Shown here in pieces: positions 11,418 through 22,423 of a stretch of 64,000 nucleotides of DNA. The DNA comes from Lithobates sylvaticus (Eukaryota; Chordata; Amphibia; Anura; Ranidae), in contig CM053033.1 of NCBI GenBank assembly GCA_028564925.1, positions 85,714,468 to 85,778,467 of the forward strand, in the 5' to 3' direction. Each line of letters begins with the position of its first letter. Positions within the stretch are counted from its first letter, which is position 1. Below the pieces are notes generated by a model. That model was not told the DNA's origin and did no database searches. It was given only the letters and a program-made list of their open reading frames with translations. The position numbers and the translations under genes were made by a program.

Positions 11418-11650
11418 AGCGGTTGTATACCCGTTTTTACTATTTTTTTTTTTTTTTTTTAAACTATCTGCAAAGTCATAATGAGCTAGTATGGCTAGCA
11501 TACTAGCGCATTATGCATCACTTACCTTAGATTGGGGCCCCCGAAGCCGTCCTCTTCTCCCCCCTCCAGCCGCAGCCATCTCTCTTCCGGGTATCGCCGC
11601 TCCGGCCAATCACAGCGCCGCAGCGCTGTAATTAAGGGTATACAACCCCT
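11418..11650. mobile_element. TTAA foldback MITE (AGCGGTTGTATACCC ends)
   Basis: Left AGCGGTTGTATACCC and right GGGTATACAACCCCT between TTAA at 11414-11417 and 11651-11654. Inside, 'CATACTAGCGCATTATG' and a GC-rich middle resemble other TTAA MITEs in this window. Noncoding. Confidence 0.8.
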
Positions 11651-12200
11651 TTAAGTCAGATAAAATTTGGACTGGTAAAACTTCTAGTTTTTTCTTCTTT
11701 TTTTTTTGCCTTCCATTTGGGATATTCTTCTTCCCTTCCTGACCTGGAGACCCACTGGAAATAAAAGGAAATCTCTCAAAGTGAGGGAAATCTCTTAGAC
11801 ATATTTCACATGGGTCCCGAGGCCCAAATACTTTTTTCCAGCATTTCTAGCATCCAGGGGCTGTGTTTAGGCATCTTATTGACACTGCCGCTCTTCCTAC
11901 TGACTGGAGGGTGGATGAGCAGCTCTGAACTCGGTGTGTGTTTTCTGGGCCGCTGTGTCCTAATAGACTTCAATGGGCTGCCTGCATGCTGGACACTGAA
12001 AAAAATGGCTAGTTCAGCGATCGTGTGAATGAACTGAACCTGAACTTTTGTTCAATTTGGAAGATTTTTTTTTTCTCACCTTCTCTTCTGGTGACGCATA
12101 TAGTTTTGGATTTCCCAATTTTTAAATTCTTTAAAAAAAAAATGTGTTGGACAAATTTGACAAGCTTTTGCTCAGCCCTGAGAAATTATTATTAATAATC
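11651..12200. other. No gene recognised
   Basis: The 72-codon frame at 11810-12028 matches nothing I know. Some 'CTCAAAGTGAGGGAAATCTC' text resembles the dispersed repeat at 22130-22420 and 32430-32690. Confidence 0.4.
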
Positions 12201-12307
12201 CTATGATTGTCTGCTCCATCTAGTGGTCATAATGCATTATTTTTCGGAAGTAGCTCAATCAGAAGAAATACTACATTATGTCCACTAGATGGAGCTGATG
12301 ATCATAG
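12201..12307. repeat. Short foldback (CCATCTAGTGG arms)
   Basis: Arms CTATGAT...CTCCATCTAGTGGTCATAATG (12201-12234) and the inverted CATTATGTCCACTAGATGGAG...ATCATAG (12274-12307). A miniature palindromic element with no coding content; no clear target duplication was identified. Confidence 0.7.
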
Positions 12308-12661
12308 AAAATCACTGTATTAGGCATCTTGCGCACTGCTGCTCCTAAACTGATTTTCTTGTTTTTTTTTGTGTTTTTTTTGCCTAAGCCCCTGAACGCA
12401 CCTCAATAAAAGCCTATATGTCGATGTACATGTCCATGCATGAGGTCTTAAGAATAGTACAGTCAGAATTCATCAGGGCAGGACAATTGCTTATCACATT
12501 CGTCCAACAAAGGTTTTATAAATGAAAATCCCCAGCAGGGTCTGAGACTTCAATTAAAAATGAAACCTCAACCAAGGGTTCTAACTCCTCTCCACTAATC
12601 TAAAACTGAAAAAAAAGCTGTGGTTCTGATAAAATGTCTCTTGCATGCCTTTATTGTTTAA

Positions 12662-12750
12662 AGTGACCCTGTCACCACATACCAGATAAACCCCAGCCCT
12701 GTAAAAGTATAGGCTTTAGACTTTTGTGACCTTGTGGTGACGGGATCACT
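12662..12750. mobile_element. 89-bp TTAA foldback MITE
   Basis: AGTGACCCTGTCACCACA at the left and TGTGGTGACGGGATCACT at the right, between TTAA at 12658-12661 and 12751-12754. One of the smallest TTAA elements here; nothing remains but the two arms and a short loop. Confidence 0.75.
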
Positions 12751-12972
12751 TTAAGATCTCTGTTTCTAGTTCTTAGAGTAGATTGGGTGTGTTGCGCTAG
12801 AAGCTGGGGTAGTGTGTTGTACAGATCCTATTAGAGGTGTTTGATAGTTTATAAATGACATCCATTGTGGCAGAACACAGTAAAAGATGTTGGCCATGCA
12901 TTTACTAAGAAACTGCACAGAGTTGATCATCTGTAGTTCAATATGGCCTCTGAGTTGCTCAATGCTTTATAC

Positions 12973-13393
12973 CAGGTGTCTCCAAACTTTTCAAATGAAG
13001 GGCCAGTTTCCTGTCCTCCAGAGTTTGGGGGGGGGGGGGCGGGATTGTGACTGGTGGGGGTAGAAATTGTCCCGTTCCTAGCATCAGTGAGAATCAACAT
13101 GGTATCAGCCTTGGTGGTCAGTAGGAGGAGGAGTAGTGCCCTATCATTGGTATTAGTGGGAGGAATAGTATCCCATCATTGGCATCTATGGAGGAAACTA
13201 TGCCCCATTGTTGGTGTCAGTGGGAGGAATAGTTTCCCATCATTGGCATCAGTGGCAGGAATTATGCACCACTTTTGGTGTCGGTGGTAGGAATGGTGCC
13301 TCATATCATTGGAAGGAATAGTGCCCCAAGGGTCAGATTAAAGGCTAGCAAAGGGCTGCATGCGGCCCTTGGGCTGCAGTTTGAAGACCACTG
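12973..13393. mobile_element. Non-autonomous hAT element carrying a minisatellite
   Basis: Ends CAGGTGTCTCCAAAC and GTTTGAAGACCACTG, with a perfect 8-bp duplication CTTTATAC at 12965-12972 and 13394-13401. The opening wording (AAACTTTTCAAATGAAGGGC ... CTGCATGCGGCCC) is typical of hAT-derived nonautonomous elements. Its interior is largely a degenerate tandem repeat (13085-13312). It lies 45 bp beyond the stop codon of the thtpa-like frame. Confidence 0.9.
13085..13312. repeat. Degenerate ~30-bp minisatellite inside the hAT element
   Basis: Repeated units built on 'GTGGGAGGAATAGT', 'CCCATCATTGGCATC' and 'CCATTGTTGGTGTC', each about 30 bp with substitutions. This gives an artificial open frame on the + strand (13054-13290) that is not a gene. 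Confidence 0.8.
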
Positions 13394-13437
13394 CTTTATA
13401 CAATTGACTAGAGAAAATTTTTAAGGTCAGCTTCTAA

Positions 13438-14184
13438 CTAAACACTTTGAAGTTGAAGGTCCAGCTCTTTGGCCAACTGTTCCAACCTTTGAAATCCTTG
13501 AGCCACATTCTCGATATCCACATCGAGTAAGACAACTGCTGTCTTTTTAGTAGTGGTCCCCTCTGTCTTTAACCGAATGGTGTAGTCATTCGACAGTCGG
13601 AAAGTCTCTTGGGTGACATTGCTGATGGTGGCATATCTCTGAATCCCAGCCACTTTTAGAAAGACCTCCATCATCATATTGCTTGTTTCTCCTTGGACAT
13701 GTAAAACCTGGGAGAGGAAGGCTATAATTTCTTTTTCTTGTTCAAGGGCATAACAGGTTAGTGCCTTTATCCCGTTTCTCTCATTATCTACAGTTTCTTC
13801 GTTTTGATCGTTTATTGAATCTTTTTTCTGGCTCTCCAAGGTCCTTGAGTTTGATGTTTTTGAAGTCTGGCTTTTGCGATCGACTAAGTTCAATTTTTGG
13901 GTCATCATATGACTTGCCTGCACTTTTCCTTTTGGGGGGTCTTGGCTGTTGTTCTGAGTACCCTTACCCACTATCAGTTTCCATTCTCGCCCCATATTAC
14001 TGAGCCACATTTCAGTGACCGCCAGATCATACAAGTCTGTGTCATAATAGTCCACTTGTTCTACCACTTTCCCCAACTGGACCGCACCCAGTGCTAGCAT
14101 CTTCTCCTCACTGGTGTCCTTCACCCAGTATGTCTGCTGGATCTTCACAGTGTGGACGTTGTTGTTTTTCGGCTTGTTGGACAT
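13438..14184 (-). CDS. Thiamine triphosphatase-like (CYTH-fold) protein, divergent
   Basis: An unbroken 248-codon frame. THTPA hydrolyses thiamine triphosphate in the cytosol through a CYTH tunnel fold. Two blocks align with my memory of vertebrate THTPA: residues 28-71 (LALGA..., then DYYDTDLYDL, then a W-x-x-x-x-x-x-EWKL stretch) and 150-245 (EKEIIAFLSQVL, VAGIQRYATIS, DVDIENV, FQRLEQLAKELDL). The N-terminal E-x-E-x-K signature is not preserved (TVKIQQTYW at 13-20), and the arginine after the tryptophan (WLR in the family) is Ser62. Residues 75-145 are a polar expansion. The usual C-terminal tail is absent. A good acceptor (CTTTTTACAATATAG) lies just upstream of the ATG, so this may be one exon of a longer gene. 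No poly(A) tail marks it as a retrocopy. It is either an expressed pseudoenzyme or a young pseudogene; homology fairly sure, function unknown. Confidence 0.7.
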   Translation of the reverse strand: MSNKPKNNNVHTVKIQQTYWVKDTSEEKMLALGAVQLGKVVEQVDYYDTDLYDLAVTEMWLSNMGREWKLIVGKGTQNNSQDPPKGKVQASHMMTQKLNLVDRKSQTSKTSNSRTLESQKKDSINDQNEETVDNERNGIKALTCYALEQEKEIIAFLSQVLHVQGETSNMMMEVFLKVAGIQRYATISNVTQETFRLSNDYTIRLKTEGTTTKKTAVVLLDVDIENVAQGFQRLEQLAKELDLQLQSV

Positions 14185-14203
14185 GCTTGTTCTATATTGT
14201 AAA

Positions 14204-15283
14204 AAGATGACATGAGAAGAATGAAGAGGTGGACAAGTTACTTTTAGTGAATTTAGACAAAAAAACTGTATAGTGGCCAGAATGGCTTTCTCTTAAGTGT
14301 GCTTTTGGTCCATTAGGAACCTGGCCTCTGGGATTTACATACACCTCCCCACACCCTTTTAATAGCCTAGAATTAGCCCAATCCCCAATTTACTTCTTGC
14401 AGAATTAAAATGTTAAAACACAGCTACCTTGAGCTTGGAAATCCATACTAGTTAACCTTTCATTTAAGCTAAAACTTTTTAACTACTATTAAATTCGGGA
14501 AGGTTTAGAATAGAACCCCTGTCAAGTTTTTATTTCTCTTTGGCCTGGGAACCTCAAAGACTGAAAGTGATGGGGGAATCTAAGCAGCTGTCACCAAAAT
14601 AGGACTGGGGGGGATCTAACAGTGGGGGTTACCTGCTCTGATGACAAATGTCTATTTACTTCTTGTTTTGTCTCTGGGAGCAGAAAAAGCTCAGTAGCAC
14701 AGAAACACAGACAGTATAATCCTGACAAAGGATCAAAACCTTTACAACTCTATAAAAAAAGGTTTATGCTGAAGATACTTTCAAAAGATTTTATTTTAAT
14801 AAGAAGAAGCTGGTGAGATCACCAAGTGCCTTCAACACAGTGAATTTGCAGCCCTGCACTAGGCTCCTCCACCATGACATGCTGATTGACACCATAGCTT
14901 ACTGAAAATGTTTCCATCCATTATTGGAACAGTATTTTGTATGGCCATTTTAAACTTAACCGTATCTAAATGCCATAAACTGAAAAACGATATTATTAAT
15001 GCGTTTTTAATATTCAAAGCAAACGCACTCATCCATCGACATTTCCATGGTTTATTTTTCTGAGAAATTACATTTCAAAGCCCCCCCCCCAATTCTAGGT
15101 GTGGCCATCTTGAGTAAGAGCGGAGGACTCATGTAGCATTTACTTCCTGGAATCCATCTGCTCTTAGCTCAGGCATGCTTAGCTGAGACGGCCCCTCCTA
15201 CAGATGAAAGTAAAAAGACATTCCCATGAAGACTCCTGGGATGTATGACATCATTTTGACCTAGGGCAGGAACCAGTATGCAA
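14204..15283. other. No gene recognised; upstream flank of the thtpa-like frame
   Basis: Contains remnants such as 'CCTGACAAAGGATCAAAACC' (about 14720) shared loosely with 10770 and 12570. If the thtpa-like frame is spliced, its upstream exon would lie here or beyond, but I cannot identify it. Confidence 0.4.
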
Positions 15284-15287
15284 TTAA

Positions 15288-16150
15288 CCGCTTCAGCCCC
15301 GAACGATTTTACCCCCTTCCTGACCAGAGCACGTTTTTTTTATGTCTTTTTTTTCCCACAAATAGAGCTTTCTTTTGGTGGCATTTGATCACCTCTGCGG
15401 TTTTTTTTATTTTTTGTGCTATAAACAAAAAAAGAGCGACAATTTTGAAAAAAAAAAAAGCTTTTTTTTTTTTTTCTTTTTGCTATAATAAATATCCCCT
15501 AAAAAAATATATAAAAAAACATTTTTTTTCCTCAGTTTAGGCCGATATGTATTCTTCTACATATTTTTGGTAAAAAAAATAAACGCAATTAGCGTATATT
15601 GATTGGTTTACGCAAAAGTTTATATCGCCTACAAAATAGGGGATAGTTTTATGGCATTATTATTATTATTTTTTTTTACTAGTAACGGCGGCGATCTGCG
15701 ATTTTTTTATTTTATTTTATTTTTTTTTTTCGGGACTGCGACATTATGTCAGACACTTTTGACATTATATTTTGGGACCATTGTCGTTTATACAGCGATC
15801 AGTTCTTTAAAAATGCACTGATTACTGTGTAAATGACACTGGAAGGGGTTAAACACTAGGGGGCGATCAAGAGGGTTAAGTATGTCCTAGGGAGTGATTC
15901 TAACTGTGGGATGGATGGACTTCCACTCACATGACAACGATCACTGCTCCCGAAGACAGGGATGCCTCATGTTACAAGGCAGAATGGGGAAATGCCTTGT
16001 TTACATAGGCATCTCCCCGTTCTGCGGCTCCATGACATGATCGCGGGGACACCAAGTCCGGGGGCACGGTCGCGCTGTATGGGGATTTGCCCATTTGCCC
16101 ACCGCTGCCATTGTGCCGATGTATATCGTTGTGCAGCGGTCACCAAGTGG
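15288..16150. mobile_element. Non-autonomous TTAA (piggyBac-like) element, AACCxCTT family, copy 2 (inverted)
   Basis: Between TTAA at 15284-15287 and 16151-16154; begins CCGCTTCAGCCCCG and ends AGCGGTCACCAAGTGG. The family core appears inverted relative to copy 1: CCCACAAATAGAGCTTTC near 15356, 'TTTTGTGCTATAAAC' near 15412, 'TTTACGCAAAAG' near 15607. No transposase. Confidence 0.85.
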
Positions 16151-16236
16151 TTAAAGAAATGCAAAAATATATATATTTTTTTTTAAACAGGATCTTGTTT
16201 ACTAAGACTAGTAGCATATGGATTGGAAATAGTTAA

Positions 16237-16529
16237 AGCGGTAGTAAATCGCTGAGAAAACAAAACAACCTGCAAGACAATAGCATAATGTGCTAGTATG
16301 CAGCCAGAGCCACAATTCCATCATGATTACATTCTGGCAAGGAGCTCTGAAGTTCCAGCATGATACGCCAGACCTTCAGAGCGCATGCGCTGCTGACATG
16401 GTGCGGCCGCATGCAGGGTGAATATCTCCTAAACCATGCAGGTTTAGGAGATATTCATTTTACCCACAGGTAAGTCTTGTTATAGGCTTATCTGTAGGTA
16501 AAAATCACCAAATGGGCAATACAACCGCT
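16237..16529. mobile_element. TTAA foldback MITE, abuts the next element
   Basis: AGCGGTAGTAAATCGC at the left and GGCAATACAACCGCT at the right, between TTAA at 16233-16236 and 16530-16533. Contains the family hairpin at 16421-16455 (AATATCTCCTAAACC and complement). Noncoding. Confidence 0.8.
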
Positions 16530-16533
16530 TTAA

Positions 16534-17275
16534 AGCGGATGTAAACCCTCACATATACCCAGTGAAGTGAACAGCCTCAGATGATACACAAGTATGAAAC
16601 AAATCTCCCTACATAAGTTTTACAAGCATATATGTCTTCAGCTTTATATATTCTTTAGAAAGTGCACATCTTGTGTTAGAGATTTTCTCTTCCTGTTAAG
16701 CACTGGGAGTGGATTCTTGGCATACAGCCAAGGCAGCTGATTGCAGAAAAGGCCCCCCTCCACAGAGACTTGCAGAGCTGTGCTGTGACAAGGCAAGCTC
16801 TCTGCTAATCCATTTATAGAAACCTCCCTCCACACAAATTTCAGGCTGGTTTCATCTTGGTTGACAGAAAACTTGTCAGAAGTTATCATGCTCATAACAG
16901 AGCAATGAAACAGCAGAAAGACACAGGACTTGCGTTGGAGAGAGATAAGAAAATGCTACAGATATATGTGCTTGGGTCAAATTTCATAATTTCAGGTTTA
17001 GCCCAGGTCCACACTGATGTGGGTTAGTTCAGCTGAACTCTTAGGATTTCAAACAGGCAATGCAGTTCGACTTCAGGGGCGATTTGACAGACATCTGTGC
17101 TGATTCATGCACAGATGTCTATTCAAATCGCCCCCAAAGTTGCCAAAAGTAGTACAGGAACTACTTTTGGGAATCGGTACGGCGTCGCAAAGTCGGCGTC
17201 ACACCTTCGGACAGTGCCATTGCCGGCAAATCGCATGCCTAATCGATCCAATGTGAACGTGGGCTAACATCCACT
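16534..17275. mobile_element. TTAA foldback element containing a Harbinger-type MITE
   Basis: Starts AGCGGATGTAAACCC directly after the TTAA shared with the previous MITE and ends GCTAACATCCACT before TTAA at 17276-17279. A second MITE (17001-17264) is inserted close to the right end. Confidence 0.7.
17001..17264. mobile_element. Harbinger-like MITE nested in a TTAA element
   Basis: Ends GCCCAGGTCCACACTG and ...TGTGAACGTGGGC are inverted. Flanks are TTA (16998-17000) and TAA (17265-17267), so the 3-bp duplication is imperfect or hidden by end symmetry. The interior has CAAATCGCCCC/GGGGCGATTTG inverted blocks. Confidence 0.65.
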
Positions 17276-17596
17276 TTAATGTTTGTTTCCTAAAAGCAAT
17301 TTCTGTTCCCGTAGCCTAGACCACTAACTTGGTAATTATTTTGTGATTAATAAATTAAGCCAACTGAAGGACTAGAAAGAATAACTTGATAATGTGGACA
17401 ATTCAATTTGGTCCAGCCATAGTCTCCACTACATGCCTTTGATTGCAAATCTGCAAAAGTGCTAGAAAAAATATTTTTAACCTTTTCCACTCTAAAACAA
17501 AAAGCATTTCTCCTAAAAACAGTCTACTAAATGTCACTTGACTTGCCTTAGTGTTTAATGGCTTCCTCAAACTTAGCAGTGGAAGGGCTGTATATA

Positions 17597-17806
17597 TACC
17601 GTATTTATCGGCGTATAACACGCACAGTCTTCTCGGTCTATTCCGGCGCGGCTTCGGGTTTTTTCGGCCGCGCCTCGGTCTTTTTCGGCGGCGCTCGCTA
17701 TTTTTTGGCGGCGCTTGCCATTTTTGCCATTTTTGTTTTTTTTTTTGGGGTAGGCGTATAACACGCACCCACGACTTTCCCCCGATTTTTAGGGGGATCA
17801 TCTTCC
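17597..17806. repeat. Dispersed repeat with ACCGTATTTATCGGCGTATA end
   Basis: The sequence ACCGTATTTATCGGCGTATA, then AACACGCAC, then GGCGCT-rich text and a second GGCGTATAACACGCACCC, is a repeat I recall from many vertebrate genomes; I cannot assign its superfamily with confidence. Short tandem TTCGGCGGCGCT-like units fill the middle. Three overlapping open frames here, two with arginine-rich runs, are by-products of this composition. Confidence 0.65.
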
Positions 17807-18046
17807 TTCTCTCATTTCCTATTCAAGTAACAGAATTCATCCCCATTGCAAGGGACATTAATCACTTTTATTTAAATTGCCTCTGTTCCCTGTGGTGTGT
17901 AAAGCCGCCTCGTAATGCGGTGAGGATAGCTGTCATCATTATTAATGACTTGATCTATTTCTTATAACACAACCTCATAGTTCAATTTTGGAATCTCTTC
18001 CATGTCTGCTTGAAATGTAACCCTTTGTAAATATACATTTGTATAT

Positions 18047-18250
<204 letters not shown>

Positions 18251-18571
18251 TTGATACTGTACTTCTAATGTGGTCACAAACCTACCAGTGATAGCCATAT
18301 GTACATAATGGATAGATGGAATGTTACCAGCTATGTTCTAGATACACATTTTGACCCTAATGTCGCCTCCTTCTGAGAATATTAGCTGCCTGGAACTTTA
18401 TAGCTTTTTGAGTCGCTGATCTACAAAAATCATGCAACAAGCAAGGTCGGGGAAATCGGAGCTCTCATTCTGTGAACCCAGAAAGTATCTGAACCTTAAG
18501 ATCAGAAAAACAATTGGGGCAACTAGCATTTTTAAAAGGATGTTTCAGCAGAGGTGTAATATTTTACAATA

Positions 18572-18680
18572 CAGTAAAACTTTGGATTGCGAGCATAATT
18601 TGTTCTGGAAACGTGCTTGTAATCCAAAGCACTTGTACTGTATAGCAAAGCAAATTTTCCCATAAGAAACTGGAGGCTAG
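18572..18680. repeat. End of a mariner/Tc1-like repeat (ACAGTAAAACTTTGG)
   Basis: ACAGTAAAACTTTGGATTGC..., with 'TTGTAATCCAAAGCAC' inverted inside, resembles the end of Tigger/mariner-type MITEs. No matching second end was located, so it is probably a fragment. Confidence 0.5.
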
Positions 18681-18965
18681 CCCTCTAACCCTTACACCAG
18701 GATAGATACACTGCTGTATACTGTTCCTGATCGAGTAGTGCACCTCACCATGTTAACCCCCTGGCTGCCTCATGAATGGAGAATTGCATGTTGGTAATTT
18801 CCCATAACCTTGCTGTTAACAATCACAGGAGACATGTAAATTGAAATGTTTTTATTGAATGTTTACATGTATTACTGCAGATGCACTAATGTGAATAACC
18901 AACGTTTTTTTTCTTTTGTATGCTGGTTTCTAAAACTTAATTAAAATATCTTTAAAAAAAAAAAG

Positions 18966-19161
18966 GAGATGGACTTGGGCGTGTTCGCTATCCCACGTGC
19001 CCGATCCCGCCAGGAAGCCATCACTGCATTCCGCTAATCACAGACAGTGAGAGATTTCCCGGTTCGCAGCTGCACAGATGGGGAAATGTCTCGCTGCCTG
19101 TGATTAGCCATGTGCAGTGTCGGCTTCCTGGCGGGATTTTGAACACGCCCAAGCCCATCTT
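18966..19161. repeat. GC-rich foldback repeat
   Basis: Left arm GATGGACTTGGGCGTGTTC...CGCCAGGAAGCC and inverted right arm GGCTTCCTGGCGGG...GAACACGCCCAAGCCCATC. Likely another miniature element; the right side is followed by CCCTTTAAGTGG, perhaps part of the same or an adjacent TTAA repeat. Confidence 0.65.
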
Positions 19162-19199
19162 TAGTGTGCACCTGGTGGTTGAAAACCCTTTAAGTGGAA

Positions 19200-22129
19200 C
19201 TTTCAGTTAGAAAATGTAAGTCTTGTTAGGCTAGAGGACATTTTAATGCATTTTTACTCCCGGTCACATGACCGTAATGTCCCTGCATTGGCAAAGGACA
19301 GTGTACATTCTGGTCTAATGCTGTCACTTCCGAACGTGATGCGTGTCTGCTGCTCTGTGCTGTTTCTATGGAAACGGAACATCATGTGGAAGTGTAGATA
19401 AGATGTCACTCTCCTCATCACATTCACATCACATATGTCATAAGAAGGGGAAATGAGAGGCAGGGTGGGACTGGCCGGTGGGGGAGAATGGAGAACGACA
19501 GCTCCACACAGAAGTGTCCTTGAGCCGCCACATTCAGCTGTGCAAATCAAACCTTGTCGGTCTGAGAGAGGAGGGTTGCTGAATGGCTTGATTAGATTGT
19601 TTCTAATCAGCCATTTAGAAAACTAAAAAGTACATAATACAGAAGTTGATGTTTCTAATCAGGGAAATCATGGGGGGTATTATCATTTTTGTCTGGATAT
19701 CCAATTTAACTAAAGTGACTGGCACCTAACATCCTGAACATCCAGAGAAAAAAAATCACCTTGTGAGAAGAATGAACCTGTGACTTTGTTTGCCAAGTAA
19801 GTGGGCCTGGGACATTAACAATGTGGTCCCTAGTGAGCTGAGGGTTATTATTTCTGCCAATCATGCTATTTTGCTTAACAAAAGCGCTACATTAGTATAG
19901 GCTTCCTTTTTGAGGTTTCTGTTTGTGTGTGACCGCCCTCTGCTGTTCAGAAACAGTAAAGAAAAAAAAACACTAGCAAGCTGTAGAAAATTAGTCTTTT
20001 TGTCTCTTTCTTTTACCATAAATATAAACATTGTTTACTTTAGTCTATACGATGGCTCATTTGTTGGAATGTTTCATTTCATTCTTTCCTGCTGCTTATT
20101 TAAATAAAAATTATTTAAATAATAACAAAAGTGGCACTAAAGTCCGGTTTAAAAAACAAGATTCTATTCAAGTATGTATTCCTAACTCAAAGTACCTTCT
20201 ATTGCTCTCTGCCTCCTCCAAATCTTTTTTTTTTTTTTTGCTGCCGAGATCGAACTTTCATTTTTATTTCATGGTCTTACTGTATGTAGGGACGTAGCCA
20301 CCCTCTCTCGCTCGCTCCTGAGATGGACTAGGGATTAATATGAATTATGGGCTGTGAGATTTGTAGTGGACATAGAGCAATATTTCAAAGGGAAAGGGAA
20401 CGGTTCAGGAGCTCACTGAGGACATTACAAGGAGGCAGAAATATACAATAAATAATTTCATGAAAAATAGATTACAGGGCTGTTAAGTAGTGGATGTGTA
20501 TGGATTCTTTTTAGGGCATTGTTTAGTGTCACGTGTAATCCTGTTGATGACTGTTTATGGTGTTTATTTTCCTCCTGAATTTTTGCATTCATGTTAAGTT
20601 TTCTGTTCTTCAGCAAAAGGGCTGATTTAGTTTGTGTGTAAAATTATAAAATGTATGATTTCTTAAATATATTTTTGTAAAATGTCTCATTAGATTTGTA
20701 AAATGCTTTTCTATTGTGTGTTACAAATGGATTGTCCTTCTGTAGCTTTGTGCAAATATTGTTGGCACTAGAATGGATTTTGTTCATGGTTTTAGTTTCA
20801 GAGAAGACCGTAGATGAGCGCTGGATTTGAATAATGGTATGGGAACCTGAAGACCAAAGATGACCAGTAATCCTTGGCTGGATCAGGAGACTGTATAATG
20901 CCTATGGGGGTTCCTGGACCTGTCGGGGAGAACAATCAGTATAGCTAGTTACAAAATGTTTTCAGTATTGATCATCTTTGGGATAAAAAGTGTTGTCTCC
21001 CCGTCCCTGCTCTACTACCCCTCCCATCATTGTGATGGAAATAAGTCTCAGTTCTTTGCCTAGATGGGGGTTGAATCATGATCCGTGTCGGCCATGTAAT
21101 GTCAGTTTGTAGGACTTGCTGGGAGATTTCTCAGTGTAGATTATTTAGAACACTTACCTTTTTTTGAGGATACTCTCTGCAATTCCCCTTTTCACAGTGT
21201 GGGGGACCTGGTTCCAGCTTGGGGTCCTGTCAGTTTGGGGTCCTGTCAGTTTGTACTGACATGACACAGAGAGGATCAGGAAAAGTTGGACAGGTTTGTA
21301 TCAGACTCTGCGGTGAACACAGCATTTTGTGTTGCCGAGACAACGTCCCTACAACAGACTGTTCAGGTTTGGCCTGTTGACACATTCCTCTGTCTTTGCC
21401 GAGTTCATTGAACTGTATGTGAGCTGGTAAATCTGGGCTGGAATTTTATCAGCAATCAATGAACGCTTTAGCAAGAACATATGAATTTTAAAATACATAG
21501 TTGACATACATGTACATTCTGTGTTTTATGTGGCATCTAAAATGGTGTTCAGCCAGTCTTGTGATCCAGTGAACCTTGCTAGATGGCAAAGCCAGGCACG
21601 TTTCTCTACTGCTTGGTCACCAACCTGCCTCAGCCTGTAATTGGACATCGAGGGAAAAGCAGCATACTGATGTCAGTTTGCTCTTTCCTTCTATAAGCTT
21701 GTTCACAGGGTAAGACAGACAGTGTTGTGCAAAGAATAAAAGCTTTCATTAGTGCCAAATGATGACCCCACCCACCCCCCCCCCCCTTCCTCAAGTGTAT
21801 TGTCACATGCTTGAATGCAAGAACCCTCTGCCATTAGGGCTCCTCTATACCATATGCAGTATGAACTTGTACAGTATAAAAGAATAATGAATGTATTTCA
21901 ATGAGCATAGTTTACACAATTGTGGTGCTTTTATGTGTTTTAAAATAAAAAGTATAGCTGTATTTTTTCCCTTGCATTAGAATGCACACGAACACACCAC
22001 AAATGCCACGCTGTAAAAAAAAAAAGAAAAAATGCCACAAATGAACTGAAAACACATTACAAACACACGTAATCAAGCATACAGAACTGCACACCAAATG
22101 CAGGGATTGCTGTCATTTTTTTTTTTTTA
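19200..22129. other. About 2.9 kb with no gene or recognisable repeat
   Basis: The longest quiet stretch in the window. Open frames are short and match nothing I know. T-runs occur near 20225 and 22118 and a C-run near 21775. It may be unique intronic DNA of ralgps1, but nothing in it proves that. Confidence 0.5.
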
Positions 22130-22420
22130 TTGTCATCTGTGTCCGATTTGTGGAGATTTTACCTTAATTTCCTGTCTTATAGCCAAAACAGGAAATTTCT
22201 CCAAAGTGACAGAAATCACTGTTTGTCACTGGATGTAGTGTCCCCAAAGGAAGGTTTCCCCTCTATTACTGTTTTGGTGAGAGTCCAAAAGTTGGGATTT
22301 TCTTTTACTTTCACTTTTAGTGATAATAGTAAACAGGACAATAAGAGAAGGTGAATCTCCATAATGGGGCAAAAAACCTGACGGGCTCTAATTCCTCTCC
22401 ACTCTATCCAACACTTTTAG
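22130..22420. repeat. Dispersed repeat, copy 1 (also at 32430-32690)
   Basis: Shares long stretches in the same orientation with 32430-32690: CATCTGTG, TTTCCTGTCTTATAGCCAAAACAGGAA, CAAAGTGACAGAA, and 'TAGTGTCCCC...GGAA', then 'TTTTGGTGA' and 'TTTCACTTTTAGTGATAATAGTAAACAG' (positions 22180-22340). Related words appear near 10670, 11740 and 14560. Superfamily unknown; noncoding. Confidence 0.7.
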
Positions 22421-22423
22421 TTA

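Noticed and set aside
13054-13290. 78-codon + strand frame
   Set aside because: It is the minisatellite of the hAT element.
17403-17801. 132-codon arginine/lysine-rich minus-strand frame
   Set aside because: Most of it lies in the ACCGTATTTATC repeat and its basic character comes from the tandem GGCGCT units.
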